A stretch of DNA of 64,000 nucleotides, taken from assembly GCA_030540405.1 (NCBI GenBank), contig JAUNWH010000002.1:58513-122512 (forward strand), written 5' to 3'. The notes under the pieces were generated by a model, which worked only from the letters and a program-made list of their open reading frames with translations, searched no databases and was not told the DNA's origin. This DNA is from Spirochaetales bacterium. GTDB lineage: Bacteria; Spirochaetota; Spirochaetia; Treponematales; Treponemataceae. The position numbers and the translations under genes were made by a program. Shown here piece by piece: positions 51,027 to 59,335 of this stretch (the stretch's first letter is position 1; the number at the start of each line of letters is the position of its first letter).

Positions 51027-51713
51027 ATGGAACAATACAAAAAAGACTTTATAGATTTTATGGTTGAATGCAACGTGCTTAAATTCGGCTCATTTACACT
51101 CAAAAGCGGAAGAAAATCTCCATTTTTTATGAACGCAGGAGCATACACAACAGGAAGCCAGCTTGCTCGCCTCGGAGAATTCTATGCAAAAGCAATCCAT
51201 GATAATTTTGGAGATGATTTTGATGTCTTGTTCGGACCTGCATACAAAGGAATTCCTTTAGCCGTAACAACAGCAATTGCGTACCACAGCCTTTACGGAA
51301 AAGAAATCAAATACTGCTCGGACAGAAAAGAAGAAAAAGATCACGGCGCAGACAAAGGCTCTCTTTTGGGATACAAAATTAAAGACGGCGACCGGGTTGT
51401 TATAATAGAAGACGTTACAACTTCCGGAAAATCAATTGAAGAAACTTATCCAAAAATCAAAGCACAGGAAACAGTTTCTGGCGGAATAAAAATTGTAGGC
51501 GAAATCGTAAGCTTAAACCGCATGGAAAAAGCTCCCGACAGCACAAAAGCCGCCCTCGATGTCATAACAGAAAAATACGGATTTCCTGCACGTGCAATAG
51601 TTTCAATGGCAGATGTTGTTGAATGTTTATACACAAACGGCGACAAAAAAATCATCACTGACGAAATAAAAAAAGAAATTGATGCATATTACAGTGAATG
51701 GGGCGCAAAATAA
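51027..51713 (+). CDS. pyrE: Orotate phosphoribosyltransferase
   Basis: Converts orotate and PRPP to OMP. 228 residues with the N-terminal FGSFTLKSGRKSPFFMNAG, the GPAYKGIPLAVTTAIAYH block, the catalytic Lys region YCSDRKEEKDHGADKG, and the PRPP loop RVVIIEDVTTSGKSIEET. Preceded by AAGGAAAT. btuF begins at the base after its stop, so the two are tightly linked though functionally unrelated. Confidence 0.96.
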   Translation: MEQYKKDFIDFMVECNVLKFGSFTLKSGRKSPFFMNAGAYTTGSQLARLGEFYAKAIHDNFGDDFDVLFGPAYKGIPLAVTTAIAYHSLYGKEIKYCSDRKEEKDHGADKGSLLGYKIKDGDRVVIIEDVTTSGKSIEETYPKIKAQETVSGGIKIVGEIVSLNRMEKAPDSTKAALDVITEKYGFPARAIVSMADVVECLYTNGDKKIITDEIKKEIDAYYSEWGAK

Positions 51714-52556
51714 TTGAATTTTCAAGTTAAAAAATTAAAATTCTTTGCATTTTTCGTTGTAATTTCAATCTGTACCCTTTTATCATTGGGTGCAGAAGAT
51801 AAATTTTCACCGCAAAAAATTGTATGTCTTTCGCCTTCGGGGGCAGAAATATTATGCGCCTTAGACAGTTTTGACAAAATAAAAGCACGAACAGACTACT
51901 GCGACTACCCGGAAGAATTAAAAAAACTGCCTTCGGTTGGCGGATTCGACGGAAAAACCTTAAGCATTGAAACAATACTGTCATATTCCCCGGATTTTGT
52001 TTACGGCTCGCAAGGAATGCATGATTTTTTAAAAAAGCCTCTCGAAAATCTAGGCATAAAAGTTTTTTTAAGCAACGCCGCAAATGGAATTTCCCAGACA
52101 AAGCAAGAAATCCTTTACATTTCAACTCTTCTTGAAAAACAGGTTGAAGGAAAAAAAATCGTCGAACACATAGAACAGCAGATAAATTCTGTAACAAAAT
52201 CTGCACCCATAAAAACAGTTTACTATGAAGCCTGGAATGAACCTTTTATGACAGCAGGAAAAACTTCCTTTATAAATGAGCTTTTGGAAGCAGCAGGCTA
52301 CAAAAACGTATTCGATTCAATAAAAGAAAGCTATCCAATGGTAAGCGAAGAATCAATTATTGCAAGCCAGCCGCAAATAATAATCTTGCCAAATGCAAAC
52401 GGTATAACCCCGCAAGATATAAAAACACGCCGAGGATGGAACAAAATACCGGCTGTAAAAAACAACGCAGTTTTTACTATAAATGCTGATTTAGTTTCAA
52501 GGCCAGGTCCTAGAATAGGCGAAGCTGTGCTTGCATTAAGCAAACTGACAAATTAA
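51714..52556 (+). CDS. btuF: Cobalamin/iron-type ABC transporter periplasmic binding protein
   Basis: 280 residues from a TTG start immediately after the pyrE stop; no alternative ATG exists near the signal peptide (LKFFAFFVVISICTLLSLGAE). The binding fold has IVCLSPSGAEILCALDSFDKIKARTDYCDYPEELKKLPSVGGF, a sequence pattern typical of BtuF (TDYCDYP region), then VYGSQGMHD and PIKTVYYEAWNEPFMTAG. It is in an operon with permease and ATPase genes. Siderophore binding is a possible alternative to vitamin B12, so the gene symbol is provisional. Confidence 0.8.
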   Translation: MNFQVKKLKFFAFFVVISICTLLSLGAEDKFSPQKIVCLSPSGAEILCALDSFDKIKARTDYCDYPEELKKLPSVGGFDGKTLSIETILSYSPDFVYGSQGMHDFLKKPLENLGIKVFLSNAANGISQTKQEILYISTLLEKQVEGKKIVEHIEQQINSVTKSAPIKTVYYEAWNEPFMTAGKTSFINELLEAAGYKNVFDSIKESYPMVSEESIIASQPQIIILPNANGITPQDIKTRRGWNKIPAVKNNAVFTINADLVSRPGPRIGEAVLALSKLTN

Positions 52557-52564
52557 AGCATTAA

Positions 52565-53533
52565 ATGAAAAAAGCCTCACTGTTTATAATATTAGCATCA
52601 AGCATATTTTTCTCTTTAATTTTTGGAGCTGAACAAATTAAGGTTACAGAACTATTCTGTAATGGTGACAGTTTTTCCAAAATAATATTTTTTAACATAA
52701 GACTTCCACGCACAATTCTTTGCATTATCGCAGGCATAACACTAGCCGGAAGCGGATCTGTATTCCAGCTGTTTTTTAGAAATCCGATTGCAGAACCTGG
52801 AATAATGGGAGTTTCATCTGGCGCAACATTGGGCGCAGTTTTAGCTTCTTGCGCAGGAATTTTCAACACAACTTTTTTTTCGTCCTTGCAGTTCGGCTCT
52901 TTTTTAGGCGCGCTTATATCTGGAGCAATTGTAATAGCCATAGCCGGAAAAAAATCACCGTCAACACTTTTGCTTTGCGGAACTGCACTTGGCACATTGT
53001 ATTCCGCATTCAGTTCAATTTTACTTTCTTTAAATGACAGGCAGCTTCACTCTATTTATATATGGATGCTAGGAAGTTTTAGCGGAAGAGGCTGGGAAGA
53101 AATTTTGTTTATTCTGCCTCCATTTTTGGGTGCACTTGCAATTTTCTGCCTTTGCATATTCAAGCTGGACATTCTTTCCTGCGGAGAAATAAATGCCATT
53201 TCATTGGGGCTTTCTGTAAAAAAACTTCAGCTTATAATTTTAGTTTCTGGAGCATTGGCAGTTTCTGCGGCAGTATGCGCTGGCGGCACAATAGGATTTA
53301 TAGGCTTGATTGCGCCGCATATAACACGGAAAATTTTTGGAGCAAAGGCAAAAACTGTAGTTCCACTTTCAATGGTTACAGGAGCCTCAATCCTGCTTAT
53401 TTCTGACACCATTTGCAGAACTGTAATTTCCCCGGCAGAACTGCCAATGGGTACAGTTACAGCAATACTTGGCGCGCCATTTTTTATTTCACTTTTGTTT
53501 TCCAAAAAAAGAGGTACAGAATGGATGAACTAA
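52565..53533 (+). CDS. btuC: FecCD-family ABC permease (BtuC-like)
   Basis: 322 residues with about ten membrane helices. Family blocks: RLPRTILCIIAGITLAGSGSVFQLFFRNPIAEPGIMGVSSGA and, near the C-terminus, GGTIGFIGLIAPHITRKIFG, the coupling region for the ATPase. It starts 8 bases after btuF and overlaps btuD by 13 bases. Transports cobalamin or an iron complex. Confidence 0.9.
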   Translation: MKKASLFIILASSIFFSLIFGAEQIKVTELFCNGDSFSKIIFFNIRLPRTILCIIAGITLAGSGSVFQLFFRNPIAEPGIMGVSSGATLGAVLASCAGIFNTTFFSSLQFGSFLGALISGAIVIAIAGKKSPSTLLLCGTALGTLYSAFSSILLSLNDRQLHSIYIWMLGSFSGRGWEEILFILPPFLGALAIFCLCIFKLDILSCGEINAISLGLSVKKLQLIILVSGALAVSAAVCAGGTIGFIGLIAPHITRKIFGAKAKTVVPLSMVTGASILLISDTICRTVISPAELPMGTVTAILGAPFFISLLFSKKRGTEWMN

Positions 53534-54291
53534 AAGTGCGCAATCTCAATGCCGGCTGGAATAAAAAGCAAATTCTTTTTAACATAAATCTTTCTATAAA
53601 AAAAGGAGAATTTATCTGCCTTTCAGGGCCAAACGGAAGCGGAAAATCAACCTTGCTTTCAATAATGGCAGGGGTACAGACAGAGTCAGTTTTTGGAAAC
53701 ATAAAAAAATCTGTACCCATTTCTTGCCTTACCATAAAGCAAAAGGCAAAAACTGTATCCTATATGCAGCAAAAAGAATTTCCGGCATGGGATTACAGTG
53801 TAAAAGACATTGTCCTTACAGGAAGATTTCCGCATACAAACTTCACTGGATTCTATTCAAAAGCTGACTTTTATGCGGCAGACAAAGCCATAGAACAGCT
53901 TAACATAGAAAATTTGGCAAACAAAAGCATACTAGAACTTTCAGGCGGAGAATTTCAAAAGGCCAGAATCGCAAGAGCCATTGCACAGGAAACAGATTTC
54001 ATGCTCTTAGACGAGCCAGTAGCCGGACTTGACTTTACTTACCAAGAAGAACTTTTAAACCTTTTAAAATCAATTGCAAAAGAAAAAAACACTGGAATTC
54101 TTATTTCAATTCACGACATAAACACAGCCGTAAGGTTCGCACAAAAAATCGCGCTGCTCCCAAAATTCAAGCCTTGCATCTATGGAACTCCAGAACAAAT
54201 AATTACAAAAGAAAATCTTTCCGCGGCATATAATGCAAACATAGAAATCTGTACCCATCCAGTTTACAAAACACCTTTGGCAGTCTTCTAA
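53521..54291 (+). CDS. btuD: Cobalamin/iron-type ABC transporter ATPase (BtuD/FecE-like)
   Basis: 256 residues from ATG 53521, which lies inside the permease end and is preceded by AGAGG; a longer upstream frame is not used. Walker A GPNGSGKST (about 35-43), signature LSGGEFQKARIARA, Walker B FMLLDEPVAGLDF, and the switch His in ISIHDINTAVRF. It completes a BtuFCD-like importer. Confidence 0.92.
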   Translation: MDELKVRNLNAGWNKKQILFNINLSIKKGEFICLSGPNGSGKSTLLSIMAGVQTESVFGNIKKSVPISCLTIKQKAKTVSYMQQKEFPAWDYSVKDIVLTGRFPHTNFTGFYSKADFYAADKAIEQLNIENLANKSILELSGGEFQKARIARAIAQETDFMLLDEPVAGLDFTYQEELLNLLKSIAKEKNTGILISIHDINTAVRFAQKIALLPKFKPCIYGTPEQIITKENLSAAYNANIEICTHPVYKTPLAVF

Positions 54292-54335
54292 AATACACAC
54301 TTGGTAAAAAACAAAAAATCAGCTAAAATACTTTT

Positions 54336-55082
54336 ATGAAAATAACTCCAAGCTACACAGTAATTTACAGCGACGATGAAATTGTAGTGCTGAATAAAAA
54401 AAGCGGACTTTTAGTTGCCGCAGATAGATACGACGCAGAAGCTCCACGGCTAGATCTTCTTGCAGAAAAAGAATTCGGAAGCCTTTTTGCAGTGCACAGA
54501 ATTGACAAGGACACAAGCGGAATTGTAATTTACGCAAAAACTCCAGAAGCCCACAGAAATATTTCAATGCAGTTTACAGAAAGAACTGTAAAAAAAACAT
54601 ATCATTGCCTTGTAAACGGGCATCCAACTTGGAACAATTTCACTGTGGATCTTCCGCTTCTTCCAGATGGAGATGACAGGCACAGAACTGTAATCAACAA
54701 AAAATTCGGAAAGCCATCTGTAACTTATCTTGAAGTTGTGGGAAACTGCGGACCTTACACTTGGATAAAGGCGTTTCCAAAAACTGGAAGAACTCACCAA
54801 ATCCGCGCGCATCTTCAGTCCACGGGATTTCCAATTGTATGCGACCCGCTTTATTCAGGAAATCAAAAACCAGTCCGGCTTAGCGACATCAAGCGAAAAT
54901 GGAACGGAGATGTTTATGAGGAACGTCCGCTTTTAAACAGGCTTGCGCTTCATGCTTATTCAATTGAAATTGCGCATCCAAAAACAGGCGAGCAAGTTGT
55001 TTTTACAGCTCCTTATCCAAAAGACCTGGACGCAGCAAGAAATCAGCTTGCAAAAATTTTCAAAGTAGATCCTCTGGCATAA
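54336..55082 (+). CDS. RluA-family pseudouridine synthase
   Basis: 248 residues. Catalytic block AVHRIDKDTSGIVIYAKT (HRLD-type motif, Asp as nucleophile, here HRID), then the family sequence KTGRTHQIRAHLQSTGFPIVCDPLYS. No S4 domain at the N-terminus. It modifies rRNA or tRNA uridines; the exact site (RluA, RluC or TruC type) cannot be resolved. Monocistronic, with ATG 44 bases after btuD. Confidence 0.88.
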   Translation: MKITPSYTVIYSDDEIVVLNKKSGLLVAADRYDAEAPRLDLLAEKEFGSLFAVHRIDKDTSGIVIYAKTPEAHRNISMQFTERTVKKTYHCLVNGHPTWNNFTVDLPLLPDGDDRHRTVINKKFGKPSVTYLEVVGNCGPYTWIKAFPKTGRTHQIRAHLQSTGFPIVCDPLYSGNQKPVRLSDIKRKWNGDVYEERPLLNRLALHAYSIEIAHPKTGEQVVFTAPYPKDLDAARNQLAKIFKVDPLA

Positions 55083-55154
55083 AAAATCTTAAAAAAAATT
55101 TATGCGCTTCCTAAAAAACTATGATAAAATATAAAAAATAACAGGAGGACAAAA

Positions 55155-55805
55155 ATGAAAAAGTACATAACTATAAGCCGCGAATATGGCAGTGGCGGAC
55201 ATACAATCGGAAGCATCGTGGCAAAGGAGCTTGGAATTCCTTTTTACGACAACGAAATAATCGACCTTGCAGCAAAAGATTCCGGGCTTCATCCTGATTT
55301 TATAAAAAAGAATGAGCAAAACATTTCTTCTGGCTGGCTTTACACGCTTTTGCTTGGAGCAAGTTATGCCACACCGGGAACAGGCACAATGCATCTTGGA
55401 ATGAACTCCGCAACATCAGCCGCACCTCTTGCCGATCAAGTTTTCAATGCGCAAAGAAACGCAATAATTCAGCTTGCAAAAAAAGGGCCTTGCGTTATTG
55501 TTGGACGCTGTTCAGATTATGTTTTGCGCCACTGTGAGGAAATCGACAGAAAAGACATTTTGAATATTTTTATTTATGCTCCGCTTGCTGACAAAGTTCA
55601 GTATGCAATAAAAACAAAAGGACTTGATCCTGCCACAGCGGAACGCGATGTAAAACTCATAGACAAAAGAAGAGCAAACCATTACAACACATTTACAGAA
55701 CGAACTTGGGGAAACAGAGCACACTACGATATGCTTATAAACAGTTCTCTCCTTGGAATGGAAAAAACTGCAAAGATGATTGCACAAATCGCAAAAGAAT
55801 CATAA
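55155..55805 (+). CDS. Cytidylate-kinase-like P-loop protein
   Basis: 216 residues of the cytidylate-kinase-like family 2. The N-terminus YITISREYGSGGHTIGSIVAKELGIPFYDNEII resembles the nucleotide-binding P-loop (EYGSGGHTIG) but with a non-canonical GSGG, and GPCVIVGRCSDYVLRHC plus RERXX-like LIDKRRANHYNTFTERTWG are family features. AGGAGG lies directly upstream. It may phosphorylate CMP or another metabolite; true Cmk proteins have a different P-loop. Ends 6 bases into the convergent CNNM gene. Confidence 0.82.
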   Translation: MKKYITISREYGSGGHTIGSIVAKELGIPFYDNEIIDLAAKDSGLHPDFIKKNEQNISSGWLYTLLLGASYATPGTGTMHLGMNSATSAAPLADQVFNAQRNAIIQLAKKGPCVIVGRCSDYVLRHCEEIDRKDILNIFIYAPLADKVQYAIKTKGLDPATAERDVKLIDKRRANHYNTFTERTWGNRAHYDMLINSSLLGMEKTAKMIAQIAKES

Positions 55806-57065
55806 CTTGATTCTTACAGTCTGAATACGACGGGCGCTTTGATCTTCAACAATGAAAAGTGTTCCGTCTTTTTTGTATACAGAGCCTACAGCCGGAAGCT
55901 CGTCAAACCGTTCAAGAAGCCAGCCGCCTAAAGTATCAAAATTTTCACTTGAAAGATTCATGTAAAGCACATTGTTCAAGTCGTCAAGTTTCATGTCTCC
56001 AGGAACAAGAAATTCATTCACGCCAACAAGCGTTATGCGTTTTTCTGGAGGAATATCTGCCATTCCATGCTCATCTGTAATTCTTCCAAAGACTTCGTGC
56101 AGAATATTGTCCAAAGTTACAATTCCAGTCATTTCGCCATATTCATTTACAGCAACTGCAAAATTGTTTTTTTCCGCCTTGAATTTCTTTAAAAGCTCAA
56201 TTGCGCTTAAAGTTTCCGGCACAAAAAGAACTGGCCGCATACACTGGCGCACAAAATCCTTGCAAGAACAAATTTTTTTATCAGCAAAAAGAACATCCTT
56301 AAAATAAAGCACGCCTACAATCTCTTCACTGCTATTTTCATAAACTAAAATTCTTGAGTAGCCGGTTTCTTCAAAAATTTTTATGACATCTTCAAAAGAA
56401 TCCGTTTCATAAATATGGCGCACAAGGGAACGATGCCGCATTATATTGTGAACTCGCAAATCAGAAAATTCAAAAATCCGCTCAAGCATTTTTCGCTCAT
56501 CCTGTTCCAGCGTGCCTTCGTTTTCTCCGATTGCAATAAGCGCTTTCAGTTCTTCTTCTGTAATCAGCGGACGTTTTGCCTTTATAAGTTTTTTTTCAAG
56601 AAAGTCAAGAAGCTTTGTAAACTGAAAGAAAAGCCAGATTACAGGAAAAAATATTTTCTGAATAATCAGAATCGGAACTGCGGAATTTTGTGCCACAATT
56701 TTTTGGTTAAAGCTCGCAAACGTCTTTGGAATTATTTCAGCAAAAACAATAACTAAAATTGTAATTGCGGCAGTGGCAAACGAAACATATTCCGCCCCGA
56801 AAACTTTTATTGCAAAAGCCGTAGCAATCGAAGAGTTCAGTGTGTTTACAAAATTTGTTCCTATTAAAACTGTTGAAATAAGCTGGTCAAGCTCAGATTT
56901 TATTTTGTAAACTCTTATTGAATTCTTTGCGTTTTCCTTGAGCATTTGTCTTACAGAAATTCTTGAAATGCTGGTAAACGCAGTTTCTGTCGCTGAAAAA
57001 AATGCGCCTAAGAACAAAAGAAATGCAATTGCAAAAAGATTCACAAGAATATAAGGCACGCTCAT
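55800..57065 (-). CDS. CNNM/CorC-type transporter-associated protein (DUF21 + CBS pair)
   Basis: 421 residues: the N-terminal DUF21 membrane domain (helices from VNLFAIAFLLFLGAFFSATETAFTSIS, with the FSATETAF motif), a CBS pair (GYSRILVYENSSEEIVGVLYFKDVLF and FAVAVNEYGEMTGIVTLDNILHEVFGRITDE), then a CorC_HlyC C-terminal domain. Often called hemolysin-family, but Mg2+/divalent metal transport is the likely role. Overlaps the paralogous gene upstream by 4 bases. Confidence 0.9.
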   Translation of the reverse strand: MSVPYILVNLFAIAFLLFLGAFFSATETAFTSISRISVRQMLKENAKNSIRVYKIKSELDQLISTVLIGTNFVNTLNSSIATAFAIKVFGAEYVSFATAAITILVIVFAEIIPKTFASFNQKIVAQNSAVPILIIQKIFFPVIWLFFQFTKLLDFLEKKLIKAKRPLITEEELKALIAIGENEGTLEQDERKMLERIFEFSDLRVHNIMRHRSLVRHIYETDSFEDVIKIFEETGYSRILVYENSSEEIVGVLYFKDVLFADKKICSCKDFVRQCMRPVLFVPETLSAIELLKKFKAEKNNFAVAVNEYGEMTGIVTLDNILHEVFGRITDEHGMADIPPEKRITLVGVNEFLVPGDMKLDDLNNVLYMNLSSENFDTLGGWLLERFDELPAVGSVYKKDGTLFIVEDQSARRIQTVRIKL

Positions 57066-58336
57066 TTTTGCTCTCCCTCTTTTTGCATTTTGATTTTTTT
57101 TACGCGGTTGTCTTCCATTTTTATTACTGTGAATTTATATCCTTCCGCAACAATGAAATTTCCTTCCTGCGGAATTGAGCCAAGCTTTTCGCAAATAAAG
57201 CCGCCTATAGTTTCGCAGTTTTCAGAAGAAAGATTTATTCCAAGTTTTTCATTTAAATCAATAAGACGCGCAAAACCATCAAGCTCGCATTCATTAGTAT
57301 TTTCAATTATAAGATTTGCTTTATGCGCACGGATATTTTTTCCATCTGTAACAGGTCCGAAAATTTCACGGACAATGTCTTCTCTTGTTAAAATTCCGTA
57401 AGTTCCAGAATATTCATCAATTACAACCGCCATGCTCTGACTGTTTTCCCAAAGCATTTGCTGAACGCCGGACATTTTTTTTGTTTCGAGAATGAAAAGG
57501 GGAGGACGCATTGTTTTCTGCACGCTAAATTCTGAAGTTCTGTTTTTAAACGACAGCATATCTTTTATATAGATAATTCCCACAATGTCATCAATGTCTT
57601 TTTTGTAAACAGGAAACCGGGAAAAACCAGAACGCTGGGCTTTTTCAATAATGTCGGAATAAGAATCATTTACACTTACGGCTTTGATTTGCTTGCGCGG
57701 AATCATAATGTCTTTTGCTTCAAGGTCAGTGAATTTGAAAACCTGCGACATCATGTTTTTTTCATTTACTTTTAAAATTCCCTGCTCGCATCCAACGTCT
57801 AAAAAAGTTTTTATTTCTTCTTCAGTGTAAGAAACTTTTTTTGGCTTTACATTGATTTTTAAAGCTTTAAGCACAAGCCTCGAAAAAGAAGTGAAAACAA
57901 TTACAAGCGGAAAAAGAAGAGTTTCAATAATCTGAACAAAAAAACTAAAGAAAAACGCAACAGCTTCCGGATGATGAGTTGCAATAATCTTCGGCGTAAT
58001 TTCCCCAAAAACCAAAAGCAAAATTGTTACTGCAAAAGTCGCAAGCCCGATTCCAGCCGAACCAAAAAGTCCGACCGCTATAAAAGTAAAAACCGCAGAA
58101 AGGGCAATGTTGACAATGTTGTTTCCAACAAGAAGCGTGTTTATAAGCCTGTCTTTATTTTTAAGAAGATTCCATACACGGATTGCGCGCTTGTCTTGCT
58201 TTCCACGCAAAAGCCGCACACGGAGCTTGTTAACTGAAAAAAATGCGCTTTCCGCAGCAGAAAAAATTGTTGAAAGAACAATAAGAACTACCGCAGTTAC
58301 CAATAGCGCAGGCAAAGGAACAGCCAAAGAATCCAC
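57062..58336 (-). CDS. CNNM/CorC-type transporter-associated protein, second paralogue
   Basis: 424 residues with the same DUF21-CBS-CorC layout (FSAAESAFFSVNK; GFSRFPVYKKDIDDIVGIIYIKDML; MAVVIDEYSGTYGILTREDIVREIFGPVTDG). The start is a GTG that overlaps the lipoprotein stop (TAGTG). The neighbouring paralogue suggests a tandem duplication whose products may form a heterodimer. Confidence 0.9.
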   Translation of the reverse strand: MDSLAVPLPALLVTAVVLIVLSTIFSAAESAFFSVNKLRVRLLRGKQDKRAIRVWNLLKNKDRLINTLLVGNNIVNIALSAVFTFIAVGLFGSAGIGLATFAVTILLLVFGEITPKIIATHHPEAVAFFFSFFVQIIETLLFPLVIVFTSFSRLVLKALKINVKPKKVSYTEEEIKTFLDVGCEQGILKVNEKNMMSQVFKFTDLEAKDIMIPRKQIKAVSVNDSYSDIIEKAQRSGFSRFPVYKKDIDDIVGIIYIKDMLSFKNRTSEFSVQKTMRPPLFILETKKMSGVQQMLWENSQSMAVVIDEYSGTYGILTREDIVREIFGPVTDGKNIRAHKANLIIENTNECELDGFARLIDLNEKLGINLSSENCETIGGFICEKLGSIPQEGNFIVAEGYKFTVIKMEDNRVKKIKMQKEGEQK

Positions 58337-59319
58337 TACTTTTGGTTCTCCTGACTTTCTTTTATTGCTGAAAATTTACGCACAGTTTCCAATGCCTTTA
58401 AAATTTCCTCTGAATATCCGCCTTCAGTTTTTATGCTGTAGGCTTTTTCCAAGCACTGCTGAACACGCTCAAAATTAATATCCGGCAAATTTACAAGAAC
58501 ATAAGCCGCCATGTACATAGCTTCCTGACGCTGCAAATCTGAAAGTGAAGTTTTTTCTGCAATCTGCTCAAAAGGCTCGGCGGGATCTTTTCCTTCTGCA
58601 AATGCTTCAAGCGATTTATTGTAAGCGTTGCGGACTTCGTAAGCTCCCAAAAGCCCTGTTGAATCCTGCTGGTCAAGCACAATAAATTCCTGAATCAAAT
58701 CTTTTAAAAGGAAGCAATGCTCTTGCCTTGTATTTTCAACAAGTTCATTTATAGCCTGAGCCTTTTCTATTCCAGAAGATTTTTCAATTTTTTCAATCAA
58801 GGATTTTGTCTTTAAAGCTTCCTGCTCGGCGTCTTTCATTTTTTCAGAATACTCTTCAAATGTGCTTTCAGGCTTTTCATCAAAATCAACATAAGCCAAA
58901 ACATATCCGTCTTTTGAAATAAGATATGCACACGGCCATTTGCGGACATTGTAATAGCGCGCAAAAGCTTCTTTTTTTTCATAAGACTTTTTGATTTCCG
59001 CAGCAGTTTTCAATTCTTCTTCGGAAGCATTTTCTGGAACATTTGTCTTTGCATATTCAGTCTGAGAAAAATCCAAATTTACAAAAACATATTTTTTTCC
59101 GAATTCATTTGAAAAGGCTTTTGTCAGAACAATGTTTTCCTTAAAAGACTTGCTTGTTTCTGCCCAGTCATCTCCGCTGAACAAAAGGTAAATATCCTTC
59201 TTTTGCTTTTTTGCAGCTTCCTTTGCAGAGTCAAAATCTGAATACCACTTTGGCGCGCCGCATGAAGCAAGCAGAAATGCCATTGCAAAAACCGCAATAA
59301 AAATTCCGTGTCTTTTCAT
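58336..59319 (-). CDS. Thioredoxin-fold lipoprotein without the CxxC motif
   Basis: 327 residues from ATG 59319 (GGAGAG upstream). Signal peptide ending LLASC, with the anchor Cys near residue 20. The N-terminal domain (WYSDFDSAKEAAKKQKKDIYLLFSGDDWAETSKSF) resembles DUF255/thioredoxin-like proteins, in which the active CxxC would follow SGDDW, but here it is AETS. The C-terminal 150 residues are all helical. It starts 16 bases after the purL stop, so it probably lies in the purL transcript. Confidence 0.82.
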   Translation of the reverse strand: MKRHGIFIAVFAMAFLLASCGAPKWYSDFDSAKEAAKKQKKDIYLLFSGDDWAETSKSFKENIVLTKAFSNEFGKKYVFVNLDFSQTEYAKTNVPENASEEELKTAAEIKKSYEKKEAFARYYNVRKWPCAYLISKDGYVLAYVDFDEKPESTFEEYSEKMKDAEQEALKTKSLIEKIEKSSGIEKAQAINELVENTRQEHCFLLKDLIQEFIVLDQQDSTGLLGAYEVRNAYNKSLEAFAEGKDPAEPFEQIAEKTSLSDLQRQEAMYMAAYVLVNLPDINFERVQQCLEKAYSIKTEGGYSEEILKALETVRKFSAIKESQENQK

Positions 59320-59335
59320 TTTTCTCTCCATTAAA

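Noticed and set aside
51714..52556. Cobalamin riboswitch upstream of btuF
   Set aside because: The gene starts at the base after the pyrE stop and there is no space or B12-box sequence.
55800..58336. Haemolysins
   Set aside because: The DUF21-CBS-CorC layout is of divalent-metal transport proteins; the haemolysin name is historical.
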